8,039 nucleotides of DNA, taken from positions 1 through 8,039 of the forward strand of contig NZ_JAILKR010000094.1 of NCBI RefSeq assembly GCF_024693525.1, read 5' to 3'. The number at the start of each line of letters is the position of its first letter. Position 1 is the first letter of the stretch. Below, in pieces: positions 1 through 6,493 of the stretch. This DNA is from Selenomonas sp. GTDB taxonomy: Bacteria > Bacillota_C > Negativicutes > Selenomonadales > Selenomonadaceae. The position numbers and the translations under genes are program-made. The notes under the pieces were generated by a model that saw nothing but the letters and a program-made list of their open reading frames with translations, did not search any database and was not told where the DNA came from.

Positions 1-4
1 CGTG

Positions 5-112
5 AAGAACGAAATTTTTATCCTCACCGTTCGTCGAAAAATTGCTACCGTTCAAGCGAAGCGCGTTTTGCAACTTTTTCGATGCTTAATTTAAGATAAA
101 AATTTCGTTTAG
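5..112. repeat. Long imperfect inverted repeat (hairpin/cruciform)
   Basis: Positions 8-22 (AACGAAATTTTTATC) and 95-109 (GATAAAAATTTCGTT) are perfect 15-base reverse complements. Nested inside, 34-45 (TCGAAAAATTGC) and 70-82 (GCAACTTTTTCGA) pair over 12 bases with one bulged C at 74. The two arm pairs share a centre near position 58, so the block is one imperfect palindrome of about 105 bases. The right arm belongs to repeat copy A. The left arm therefore resembles the corresponding end of a further inverted copy that would continue left of the window. Function is unknown; it lies in the 3' region of azlCD. Confidence 0.75.
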
Positions 113-195
113 GAAAACATCTCCCGTGGAGTGTTGGCACTGCCCCTAGCGGCGGCGAAGAGTTGCTTCGAATGAGACCTGCAAACTGTAATTTC
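83..195 (+). repeat. Dispersed intergenic element, copy A (possible structured RNA)
   Basis: Read on the plus strand, this region matches the reverse complement of the right end of the window. Shared blocks are AAAAATTTC (98-106), GTGGAGTGTTGGCACTG (126-142, 15 of 17 identical), TTGCTTCGAA (163-172, identical) and ACCTGCAAACTGTAATTT (177-194, 17 of 18). It can fold into a closing helix of GTTTAGG (107-113) with CCT-GC-AAAC (178-186), continued by TCTC (120-123) with GAGA (174-177). Two internal hairpins follow: AGTG-TTGG-CACT (130-141) and CGAAG-AGTTG-CTTCG (156-170). A weak promoter-like pair TTGCAA (68-73) and TAAGAT (92-97) precedes it at 18-base spacing, but copy B does not keep it. The strand given is a guess based on the terminator-like U-run of copy B. 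Confidence 0.65.
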
Positions 196-223
196 ACAGC
201 CCTTTTTGGGTATATGCAGTTAT

Positions 224-529
224 TCAGCAAATGAGTTCGACCAGGAACACGGTCAGACAACAGGCGGCGGAGACTTTAAACAGGCTGGCACCATACCAGG
301 AAAGGGCGATGCCGGTAAACAAGGCTAAAAGGCCGGAGCGCGGGGTCTGGGTGGCATCCATAATGGCTGGGAAGGTCATGACCGCTAGGGTAACATAGGG
401 GACATAGTAGAGAAAGGAGCGCAGAAAGCGGTTTTTTATCTGCCGGCGGATAAGGGTCAGCGGCAGGATGCGGATGGCCAGGGTGACGGCACTCATTACG
501 AATAAATAGCTGTAGATATCATGCTGCAT
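224..529 (-). CDS. azlD: AzlD family branched-chain amino acid transport protein
   Basis: This is a 101-residue, almost wholly hydrophobic protein with about three to four membrane segments, the usual size for AzlD. It is the small partner of AzlC. In Bacillus subtilis azlCD confers azaleucine resistance, and the related Escherichia coli YgaZ/YgaH pair exports L-valine. A role in branched-chain amino acid export across the inner membrane is therefore the family expectation. Visible family traits are an N-terminal segment followed by a basic turn (around residues 24-40, IRRQIKNRFLR) and the conserved Tyr-Val-Pro region that follows. The start overlaps the end of azlC by 11 bases, and a strong AGGAGG site sits inside the azlC 3' end, so the two are translationally coupled. 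No strong terminator follows the stop; the region runs into repeat copy A. Confidence 0.9.
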   Translation of the reverse strand: MQHDIYSYLFVMSAVTLAIRILPLTLIRRQIKNRFLRSFLYYVPYVTLAVMTFPAIMDATQTPRSGLLALFTGIALSWYGASLFKVSAACCLTVFLVELIC

Positions 530-1280
530 GATTTTCCTCCTCTTTTTCGTCGGTCAGGTCCTTAACGGGAAAGAATAGGGCGCCGATTCCCGCCAGCAGC
601 AGGGTCAGCAGAATGGTCCGGGTACCCGCTGTGAGCTCTTTTAGTCCCGGCAGGTGGGCGCAGGCAAAACTCATGAGGAAGCTGGATAGAACCAGCAGGC
701 CCACAATGCGGTTGTCCCGGGCGGTGGGGATGATGACCCAGAGGAACATGCCAAAGAGGGCCACGGATAGAGCGCTGACCACCGACGGCGGGAGCAGGTT
801 GCCGGCAACGACCCCCAGGGCGGTGCCCACGGACCAACCCGGCAGGGCCACGGCCATGGCCCCGTAATTATAGTAGGGATTCAGTGGCCCCTTGCGGGCA
901 ATGGTAATGCCAAAAATCTCATCGGTGATATCGAAGCCAACCAGGACGCGATGGAGCAGCGGCGTATGGGCTTCAAATTTCTGGCTGACTACGCAGCTCA
1001 TGAGCATGTAGCGGGCGTTGGCCACTAGGGTGATAAGGGCCATCTCGAGATAGGGGGCGTCGCTGGCGATGACGGTAAAGGCCGCATATTCTCCGGCAGA
1101 GGCGTTGTTGAAGAAGCTGGCCAGAAAGCCTTGAAATGGGTCGAGGCCAGCGTTTTTGGCAGCGATGCCAAGGGTGAAGGAAACCACGAAGTAGCCCAGT
1201 GCAATGGGGATACCATCGTGAAGTCCTTCAAAGAAAACATCCCGGCGGCTTTTTGCAAGCGGTAATGATGTGACAGACAT
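519..1280 (-). CDS. azlC: AzlC family branched-chain amino acid exporter, large subunit
   Basis: This 253-residue polytopic membrane protein is slightly longer than the typical AzlC of about 230-250 residues. The cytoplasmic N-terminus (SRRDVFFEGLHDGIPIALGY) leads into the first membrane segment. The AzlC hallmark around residues 56-68 (SFFNNASAGEYAA) is present, as are the VANARYMLMS segment and the FDITDEIFGI segment. The C-terminal tail is short and highly charged (DLTDEKEEENHAA). With AzlD it is expected to form an inner-membrane exporter for leucine, isoleucine, valine or their analogues. The ATG start has an AGAGGG site 7 bases upstream and a well-formed promoter about 40 bases upstream. 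No azlB-like Lrp-family regulator gene is adjacent, so regulation by such a protein cannot be inferred from context. Confidence 0.93.
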   Translation of the reverse strand: MSVTSLPLAKSRRDVFFEGLHDGIPIALGYFVVSFTLGIAAKNAGLDPFQGFLASFFNNASAGEYAAFTVIASDAPYLEMALITLVANARYMLMSCVVSQKFEAHTPLLHRVLVGFDITDEIFGITIARKGPLNPYYNYGAMAVALPGWSVGTALGVVAGNLLPPSVVSALSVALFGMFLWVIIPTARDNRIVGLLVLSSFLMSFACAHLPGLKELTAGTRTILLTLLLAGIGALFFPVKDLTDEKEEENHAA

Positions 1281-1298
1281 GTAAAGCCCTCTTTCTAA

Positions 1299-1312
1299 GC
1301 ATAAGTGTATGC
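1299..1312. promoter_or_regulatory. Inverted repeat at the azlC transcription start, possible operator
   Basis: GCATA (1299-1303) and TATGC (1308-1312) form a perfect inverted repeat around the spacer AGTG. It covers the start point predicted from the azlC promoter (about 1311) and lies between promoter and ribosome binding site. A repressor site or a small 5' hairpin are both possible. The arms are short and chance occurrence is not excluded. Confidence 0.3.
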
Positions 1313-1317
1313 CTACT

Positions 1318-1346
1318 ATTGTATGGCGAAGTTCCTGGTTTGTAAA
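1318..1346 (-). promoter_or_regulatory. Sigma-70 type promoter of azlCD
   Basis: On the minus strand the -35 box TTTACA (1341-1346) and the -10 box TACAAT (1318-1323) are separated by exactly 17 bases. Each box differs from consensus at one position. Transcription would begin near 1311, giving a short leader of about 30 bases before the azlC ATG. Confidence 0.75.
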
Positions 1347-1364
1347 GATGTAAAGAAAATGAGC

Positions 1365-1403
1365 AAAAAAAGCCCGATGACGCTGCTATTCGTCATCGGG
1401 CTT
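1365..1403 (-). terminator. Rho-independent terminator of the AGCS symporter gene
   Basis: AGCCCGATGACG (1371-1382) and CGTCATCGGGCT (1391-1402) are perfect reverse complements around an 8-base loop. A further A-T pair (1370/1403) extends the stem to 13. On the minus strand the stem is followed by a run of T (complement of the A run 1365-1371). It sits 22 bases past the symporter stop codon and insulates azlCD from read-through. Confidence 0.92.
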
Positions 1404-1424
1404 CTATATCATGGGAAGGGAAAT

Positions 1425-2795
1425 TTAATTCAGGGCCTCTTTAGCATTTTTTTTTGCGTCTTCTTCAGCGAGGTAGCTCTTCGTCTCAGCGACGACTACA
1501 CCGGAGAGGGCGATGAGGGCAATGAGGTTCGGGATGGCCATGAGGCCGTTGACGATATCGGCGAGAATCCAGATGGCTTCGAGTTTAAGGAAGGCACCGG
1601 AAGCAATCAGCGCGATGAAAATCAGACGGTAGGGCATGACACCTTTCGTGCCCATGAGGTAAATGCAAGCGCGTTCGCCGTAATAGTTCCAGCCCAGGAT
1701 GGTGGTGAAGGCGAAGAGGGCCAGGGCAATCGTCAGCAGCTGGCTGCCAACGAAGCCATAAGCGCTGGCAAAGGCAGCACTGGTCATAGCGGCACCAGCA
1801 GCATCACCCTGCCATACTCCCGTGAGAACCAGGGCAAGGCCCGTCATGGTGCAGATGATGATGGTATCGATGAACGTACCCGTCATGGAGATGAGACCCT
1901 GTTCAGCCGGGTGCTTGGTCTTGGCAGCAGCAGCGGCAATCGGAGCGGAGCCGAGACCGGACTCATTGGAGAATACGCCTCGGGCGATACCGTTCTGCAT
2001 GGCCATCATAATCGTGGAACCGGCAAAACCACCGGCAGCCGCCGTACCTGTGAAGGCACTCTCAAGAATCAGGGAAACAGCAGCCGGAACGGCATCGAGA
2101 TGCATGACGATGAGGCCGATGCTGATGAGGATGTACATGACAGCCATGAAGGGAATGACCCGGGAAGCGACTTTGGCGATGCTCTGCAGGCCGCCGATGG
2201 TGATAGCGGCGATGAGAACCGTCAGCAGGACATCGGTGGCGAGTTTCGGAACGCCAAAGGAAATTTCGAAGCTGTCGACAATGGCATTGACCTGCGGGAA
2301 GGTACCAATGCCGAGATAGGCCACGAGAATGGTGGCCACGGCGAAGAAAGCAGCCAGGGGCTTGTATTTTTCGCCCATGCCGTTGCGGATGTAGAACATC
2401 GGGCCGCCGGCGATTTCGCCTTTTTCATCAACAGAGCGGTATTTGACGGCCAGCAGGCCTTCGGCGTATTTGGTTGCCATGCCGAAGAAAGCTGCCATCC
2501 ACATCCAGAAGATTGCCCCCGGGCCGCCGACTTTTACGGCCGTGGCGACGCCGACAATGTTACCGGTACCCACCGTAGCTGCCAGGGCAACGCAGAGAGC
2601 CTTGAAGCTCGAGACATCACCTTCGCCGTGGTTCTTGGCTTTGAAGATGAGGCCCAGGGCCTTGGGCAGGCGGAAGACCTGCAGCAGGTGCAGGCGGCAA
2701 GTCAGATAAATGCCGGTGCCCACCAACAGGGTGATGAGTGGGGGCCCCCACATAAAGGAGTCGATGGCATTAAGTGCTGGGATGAATGATTCCAT
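1425..2795 (-). CDS. AGCS family sodium:alanine/glycine symporter
   Basis: This 456-residue inner-membrane transporter belongs to the alanine or glycine:cation symporter family (AlsT/DagA/AgcS type, usually 450-490 residues). It imports alanine and/or glycine with Na+. Family landmarks are visible in order: WGPPLITLLVGTGIYLTCR near residues 16-34, LAATVGTGNIVGVATA (71-86), the signature GGPGAIFWMWMAAFFG (90-105), KYAEGLLAVKYR (109-120), GGPMFYI (130-136), NESGLGSAPIAAAAAKT (277-293) and GTFIDT (306-311). The C-terminus is a charged tail. The start at 2795 is chosen because AAGGAGGACA (2801-2810) lies at ideal distance; an upstream in-frame ATG at 2852 has no such site and would overlap the promoter. 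The exact substrate (alanine, glycine or D-alanine) cannot be told from sequence. No glycine riboswitch is seen in the short leader. Confidence 0.95.
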   Translation of the reverse strand: MESFIPALNAIDSFMWGPPLITLLVGTGIYLTCRLHLLQVFRLPKALGLIFKAKNHGEGDVSSFKALCVALAATVGTGNIVGVATAVKVGGPGAIFWMWMAAFFGMATKYAEGLLAVKYRSVDEKGEIAGGPMFYIRNGMGEKYKPLAAFFAVATILVAYLGIGTFPQVNAIVDSFEISFGVPKLATDVLLTVLIAAITIGGLQSIAKVASRVIPFMAVMYILISIGLIVMHLDAVPAAVSLILESAFTGTAAAGGFAGSTIMMAMQNGIARGVFSNESGLGSAPIAAAAAKTKHPAEQGLISMTGTFIDTIIICTMTGLALVLTGVWQGDAAGAAMTSAAFASAYGFVGSQLLTIALALFAFTTILGWNYYGERACIYLMGTKGVMPYRLIFIALIASGAFLKLEAIWILADIVNGLMAIPNLIALIALSGVVVAETKSYLAEEDAKKNAKEALN

Positions 2796-2843
2796 GAGAA
2801 TGTCCTCCTTAAGGGAATAAAATAACAAAAGATGTCTCTTGAG

Positions 2844-2873
2844 AGTATACAATAATATACGAAATTAAGACAA
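2844..2873 (-). promoter_or_regulatory. Probable promoter of the AGCS symporter gene
   Basis: On the minus strand TTGTCT (2868-2873) and TATACT (2844-2849) resemble -35 and -10 boxes with an 18-base spacer in AT-rich DNA. Transcription would start near 2837, giving a leader of about 40 bases ahead of the strong ribosome binding site. The long spacer and imperfect -35 box make this moderate evidence only. Confidence 0.5.
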
Positions 2874-2910
2874 TAACTATATTAGCACATCTGTGGACAT
2901 TTGTCTCGGT

Positions 2911-2965
2911 TTTTTTATAAAAAAATACGAACTGACCGATTTTATGCGGAAAGTTCGTATTTTTT
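2911..2965 (-). terminator. Hairpin terminator of the MutS-like gene
   Basis: AAAAAATACGAACT (2920-2933) and AGTTCGTATTTTTT (2952-2965) are perfect 14-base reverse complements around an 18-base loop, within which CCG (2936-2938) and CGG (2947-2949) can also pair. Read on the minus strand, the stem follows the MutS-like stop codon by about 30 bases. Its descending arm ends in a T run that continues as T-A-rich sequence. The A and T runs on both sides mean it could also act on plus-strand transcripts. Confidence 0.75.
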
Positions 2966-2994
2966 CGTGTTTTAGACGAATCCTTTTTGGGGGG

Positions 2995-4794
2995 TTACGC
3001 ATCGCTGATAATACCAGCCATGCGTAGCAGGTATTGGGCGTTGGTGGTCTGGCAGCGGCCTGGTTTCAGCTTGTAATCGAACTTAATTTTGTTCTCTTCG
3101 TAGTATTCCTCGAAATGACAATTTGTTACAGGAATGGCATTGGGGGATTTCAAATCACAGAGCTCAAAATCGTGGGTGGTGACCAGGGTAATGCAATAGG
3201 AACGGGTCAGCTGTTTGATGGCTTCCCGGGCGCCGATGATGCGGTCGGCGGAATTGGTGCCTTTGAATATCTCATCGATGCAGATGAGCATGGGCAGCTC
3301 CCGGCGGCTGAAGGTCACCATTTGCTTGATGCGCAATAATTCCGCGTAGAAGGTGGAGATTCCCTGGGACATATCATCGTTTACTTGAATGGAAGTGAAG
3401 ATGTGAAGTGGCGTCAAGGAAAAGAAATGGGCGCAGACGGGAGCACCAGCATAGGCGAGGACAACGGCGCCGGCCAGCGTCCGCATATAGGTGGTCTTGC
3501 CGCTCATATTGGAGCCAGTGAGGATACAGGTGCCGGCCCCGAAGCTGGCATCATTGGGAACGGCCTTGTCTTCAGCCAGGAGCAGGGAGGTAAGTTCCTG
3601 GGCTTCAAGGGATGGCTGGCCGGCTTTTAGTTCTGGGAAGGTCCACTGGCTTCTGGTTTGTCCGATGGTGGCTAAGGAGAGCAGGACTTCCCATTCTGAC
3701 CAGGTGTCAATCCATTCCCGCAGGTTCTCTGCTGCGGTATCATGCCAGTGGGCAAAGCGGGCGGCCATGTGGCAGTCCCAGAGAAGCAGGGTGTTCCCCA
3801 GCAGGGCGAAAAAGAAGTTGCGGGTGAGGGCTACTGCATCCGTCAATTTGGCCAGTTGGTGCAAGCTTTGGCTGGCTTGGGTGGTTTGCAGCCGCTGCTG
3901 CAAGCCAATAAGAGCCGCTGCTTGGAATTTTGCTTGTTCCAGGTCGCGAAAGAGGGCTTCGTAGAAATGAAGCTCATGGGTAAGGTGATTCAAAGGGGCC
4001 AGGGTCAACTGGTTGTGCTGATGAAAGACCATGGACAGTAGGAATTGCAGTCCCAGCAGCAGGCCGGGGATGGTCCAAGTCAGTAGGTCAAAGACTGCCA
4101 AAAAGAGGCTTAAAAGGGTGATAAGGGGCAGTATCCAGGCCGTCCGGTAGCGGACGATGGCGTGGCTGGCCTGGGAAAGCGGCGCTTCGATTTCCGATAG
4201 CAGTTCCGTGGTGTCGTGCCGGTCAGGAAGCTGAGCGGCTTTGGCCAGCAGCTGGAGGCAGAAGTCCTTTCGCTGGATGAGTTCGGCGACGGATTCCTGT
4301 CGGGCCAGGATTTTGGTACGGTTGGGCGGTGTTGTGACTAGTGCCGCCGCCAGCCGTTTTTTACCCCGCAGGGTGCGAGCGCAGGAAAGGTATTGATAAA
4401 AGGAAGCCGGCCCAAAGAGATGCAGGTCGGTGGCCTGGGGCTGGTCTTTGGGCTGCAGGGGGGCGCCATCATCGGCAAAGTTTTTCCAGTCACCGTTAAA
4501 GCGGCTGAGAAAATCCTTGACCACTTGAATATGGCAGGCGTTAAACTGTTGGCTGGCTTTGATGTGGCTGTGACGGCGAACCAGCAGGCAGAAGGCTGCC
4601 AGCAGCACACAGCCGGCAATGGTGCCAGCGGCATGGCCGTCGTAACCGGCGGCAAAGGCAAAAATCAGCAGGATAAAGGCGATGGTGCGCAGCGCCGTAA
4701 GGCGGCTGCTTTGCTGGGCTAGTTTCCGGGCTATGGTCAAATCCTTTTCGTAGGCTGCGGTAAAGAAGGAATAGGTATCAGATGTTGGCTTCAA
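2995..4794 (-). CDS. Membrane-anchored MutS-like ATPase (MutS domain V), role unknown
   Basis: This is a protein of about 599-601 residues with the MutS ATPase domain at its C-terminus. Residues below are counted from a TTG at 4800. Walker A is GSNMSGKTT (429-437), the MutS-type segment is DDMSQGISTFYAELLRI (475-491), Walker B is MLICIDE (504-510) followed by FKGTNSADR, and the switch is TTHDFE (541-546). The C-terminal TTNAQYLLRMAGI also fits the family. The N-terminal half has no mismatch-binding domain I (no Phe-X-Glu motif seen) but carries two hydrophobic pairs, about 36-54 with 59-75 and 221-238 with 243-260, consistent with membrane insertion. No Smr domain follows, so it is neither MutS1 nor MutS2. 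Two TTG codons could start it. The one at 4794 lies about 9 bases after the GAGG of GAGGTGATT and is preferred; the one at 4800 is too close. Direct evidence for a DNA repair role is absent. Confidence 0.88.
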   Translation of the reverse strand: MKPTSDTYSFFTAAYEKDLTIARKLAQQSSRLTALRTIAFILLIFAFAAGYDGHAAGTIAGCVLLAAFCLLVRRHSHIKASQQFNACHIQVVKDFLSRFNGDWKNFADDGAPLQPKDQPQATDLHLFGPASFYQYLSCARTLRGKKRLAAALVTTPPNRTKILARQESVAELIQRKDFCLQLLAKAAQLPDRHDTTELLSEIEAPLSQASHAIVRYRTAWILPLITLLSLFLAVFDLLTWTIPGLLLGLQFLLSMVFHQHNQLTLAPLNHLTHELHFYEALFRDLEQAKFQAAALIGLQQRLQTTQASQSLHQLAKLTDAVALTRNFFFALLGNTLLLWDCHMAARFAHWHDTAAENLREWIDTWSEWEVLLSLATIGQTRSQWTFPELKAGQPSLEAQELTSLLLAEDKAVPNDASFGAGTCILTGSNMSGKTTYMRTLAGAVVLAYAGAPVCAHFFSLTPLHIFTSIQVNDDMSQGISTFYAELLRIKQMVTFSRRELPMLICIDEIFKGTNSADRIIGAREAIKQLTRSYCITLVTTHDFELCDLKSPNAIPVTNCHFEEYYEENKIKFDYKLKPGRCQTTNAQYLLRMAGIISDA

Positions 4795-4828
4795 AATCAA
4801 TCACCTCACAGAAATTTGTAACAATTTT

Positions 4829-4837
4829 ATTATACCA
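4829..4837 (-). promoter_or_regulatory. Extended -10 promoter of the MutS-like gene
   Basis: On the minus strand TGG-TATAAT forms a consensus -10 box (4829-4834) with the extended -10 TGN element (4835-4837). No good -35 box stands 17 bases upstream, which extended -10 promoters tolerate. The leader would be about 25-30 bases. Confidence 0.6.
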
Positions 4838-4912
4838 TGGTAGAGGGGATGTAAGATTAACAGCGAATTATTAATGCTGAGATTGTGAAAAAAGAAAGTG
4901 AGGATATTGACC

Positions 4913-5842
4913 ATGTTTAACGGTAAAAAATTCCTGATGGCTGTCGGAATGGCTATGGCGGTAGTTCTTGGCGGCTCTGCCGTACAGGCCGCACCCACCG
5001 ATGCAGCCAAAGAGCAGTTTTGCCAGGAGACCCTGTCTTTAGTAGATTATGACCAGGGGCAGTTGCTGATGTCGATGGATGCCGATGTGAAGTCGATGAT
5101 TCATTGTCACTACGAGTCGAAGCTGTATTTTGCGGCCAAGCCGCAATTAGCAGGCAAGGGAACGGTAAAAGTGACAATGGCAGTGCCGAATCAGCCTGTA
5201 TCATCGATTGAGCGGGATTACTATCTGCAGGAAAAGGACGAGCAGCTTGTGGCCTATTTTCAGATCCCCGATAACAGTTGGGTAAAATCCGCCGTGGCGA
5301 TGCCGGCCGCCCAGAAAAAATTATATATGGAAAGCAACAAAGAACTGGTTCAGGCATCCCTGGAGACGGTGAAGGCTGTTGAGCTGGGTCAGGCAAATGG
5401 CGACAAACAGAGTTATATGGTAACGGTGGATGGCGAAAAGATTTTGCCGTATTTTGCCAAAGTGATGAGCATGGCTGGTGAGGAAGGCAACAACATGCTG
5501 CCGCTGTTAAAACCCGTTTTGGAAAACATCGGGGATTTTACCTATACGGTTGAGATCGATCGGGCTAAGCACATGGTTACCGGTATGCAGGCCGATCTAA
5601 CGGAGCCCCTGCGCAAGATGGCGCTGGCGTCAATCGATCCGGCTAAATCTACGCCGGAGCAGGTGGCAAAGGCAAAAGAGCTTATAAGTACCAGCACGAT
5701 GAACCTTGCCATCAAGGCGGTACCCATGGACAAAGTTCCAAACCTGAAGGTGCCGAAGAAGGTAGAGCGAGAGGCGAAGGCAGTTAAGGTCGAGAGGATA
5801 AACGGGCAGCAGGCTGCCCCCAAAACTGCTGACAGCAAATAA
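4913..5842 (+). CDS. Exported protein of unknown function
   Basis: This 309-residue protein begins with a clear Sec signal peptide: a basic N-terminus (MFNGKK), a hydrophobic core (about 7-21) and an Ala-X-Ala type site SAVQA before residue 27. No lipobox cysteine is present, so it should be released to the periplasm or beyond. The mature part looks like alternating beta strands (for example residues of KLYFAAKPQL and KGTVKVTMAVPNQ) followed by a more helical middle. It ends in a Lys-rich tail (VPKKVEREAKAVKVERING). I do not recognise the family; the layout is loosely like LolA-fold or other solute-binding-like exported proteins, but that is a guess. The ATG at 4913 is chosen for its GTGAGGA site about 9 bases upstream; a GTG at 4898 would add five residues ahead of the signal. 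It diverges from the MutS-like gene and has its own terminator, so it is probably monocistronic. Confidence 0.85.
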   Translation: MFNGKKFLMAVGMAMAVVLGGSAVQAAPTDAAKEQFCQETLSLVDYDQGQLLMSMDADVKSMIHCHYESKLYFAAKPQLAGKGTVKVTMAVPNQPVSSIERDYYLQEKDEQLVAYFQIPDNSWVKSAVAMPAAQKKLYMESNKELVQASLETVKAVELGQANGDKQSYMVTVDGEKILPYFAKVMSMAGEEGNNMLPLLKPVLENIGDFTYTVEIDRAKHMVTGMQADLTEPLRKMALASIDPAKSTPEQVAKAKELISTSTMNLAIKAVPMDKVPNLKVPKKVEREAKAVKVERINGQQAAPKTADSK

Positions 5843-5853
5843 TCTGCCAGGTT

Positions 5854-5887
5854 AGGCAGTCCGGCTGGCGTATCGGATTGCTTTTTT
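5854..5887 (+). terminator. Rho-independent terminator after the exported protein gene
   Basis: AGGCAGTCCG (5854-5863) pairs with CGGATTGCTT (5874-5883) with two G-U wobbles around a 10-base loop, followed by a T run (5882-5887). A competing smaller hairpin, CTGCC (5844-5848) with GGCAG (5855-5859), shares the left arm. Confidence 0.75.
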
Positions 5888-5888
5888 C

Positions 5889-5917
5889 TTGCATGGATGA
5901 ACAGAAAAGGATAAACT
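5889..5917 (+). promoter_or_regulatory. Possible promoter ahead of the small-protein genes
   Basis: TTGCAT (5889-5894) and TAAACT (5912-5917) are separated by exactly 17 bases and directly follow the terminator. Transcription would start near 5924, about 30 bases before the ATG at 5956. Each box departs from consensus by two positions. Confidence 0.45.
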
Positions 5918-5955
5918 GATATTATGGATGCAATGGATAACGGAAGGGTACGGAA

Positions 5956-6120
5956 ATGAAAGATAACAACACGGAGGCAATGGCGCGGCTCCAGCAGAGT
6001 ATCGATAATATCGAAAAGAGGATGCGCCTTGATTCCAACGACCTGGATTATGAGACCCACCTGCGGCAAAAGCGTCAGTTGCAGCAGATTTTAGACCGCA
6101 TGAAGGCTAGAAATTCTTAA
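5956..6120 (+). CDS. Small 54-residue helical protein, unknown function
   Basis: This small open reading frame has a good ribosome site (AAGGG, spacing 7) before its ATG. The product starts MKDNNTEAMARLQQSIDNIE. It is strongly charged, has no Pro, Gly or Cys, and shows heptad-like spacing of Leu, Ile and Met, so it is probably one or two amphipathic helices that could form a short coiled coil (residues about 8-25 and 33-51). There is no signal peptide or membrane segment. The family is not recognised. It lies 73 bases before the next gene, possibly in the same transcript. Codon use (CTG, CGG, GAC mix) resembles the neighbours, which supports a real gene. Confidence 0.6.
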   Translation: MKDNNTEAMARLQQSIDNIEKRMRLDSNDLDYETHLRQKRQLQQILDRMKARNS

Positions 6121-6193
6121 AATCTCAGCCGTTTTTCAGCTAAGGTGATTATGATATAAACATCAAAAGGTCAAAAGAAAGGATGAACCTAAT

Positions 6194-6472
6194 ATGTCGC
6201 AACGTATGACAATGGATGAAGTTCTCAAGGAGTATGGCGTTCCCCAGATTAAACTGGATGTTCATGCTACCCGCAGTGAGCTGTTGAAGCTCCGGGAAAA
6301 ATTGATGGCAATCCGCGATTTATCCAACGGCCGGGAGCAGGGATATCTGGATATTGACTGCAAACTTTATATCGATGTGGATGATATTGACCGCTATCTG
6401 TCGGGGGAGCTCGATACCGTAGGAGAGATTTATGCTTTCCCTGAGGATATAAAGTCTTATGAGGAAGAATAA
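6194..6472 (+). CDS. Acidic 92-residue cytoplasmic protein, unknown function
   Basis: The product is a soluble, acidic protein with no signal peptide or membrane segment. Residues about 7-14 and 26-43 look helical, the second rich in Leu, Glu and Lys (RSELLKLREKLMAI). The C-terminal half is dominated by Asp, Glu and Tyr (LDIDCKLYIDVDDIDRYLSG), ending in EDIKSYEEE. I do not recognise the family. An AAAGGA site lies about 10 bases before the ATG. Another ATG at 6184 is in a different frame and stops after eight codons. The next gene starts 21 bases after the stop, so co-transcription with the Tim44-like and SIS-domain genes is likely. No convincing promoter is seen in the 73 bases upstream. Confidence 0.75.
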   Translation: MSQRMTMDEVLKEYGVPQIKLDVHATRSELLKLREKLMAIRDLSNGREQGYLDIDCKLYIDVDDIDRYLSGELDTVGEIYAFPEDIKSYEEE

Positions 6473-6493
6473 GCATTAAAGGAGAGCTATTAT

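Noticed and set aside
45..260. Minus-strand 71-codon frame at the left edge
   Set aside because: It lies across repeat copy A and the 3' end of azlD, has no ribosome site, and the homologous copy B does not preserve a related frame.
1305..2789. Plus-strand open frame of 494 codons antisense to the symporter gene
   Set aside because: It mirrors the AGCS coding frame. The product is low in hydrophobic residues and unnaturally rich in His, Gly, Asp and Glu, with no ribosome site or family resemblance.
2796..2910. Glycine riboswitch or other metabolite-sensing leader before the symporter gene
   Set aside because: The predicted leader is only about 40 bases, with no glycine aptamer core and no expression-platform hairpin.
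4801..4912. Promoter for the exported protein gene in the divergent intergenic region
   Set aside because: TTAACA (4857-4862) has only AGATTG at the right distance; no convincing pair was found.
5924..5959. 11-codon frame ending in an ATGA overlap with the 54-residue gene
   Set aside because: It begins at the predicted transcription start and has no properly spaced ribosome site; kept only as a remark.
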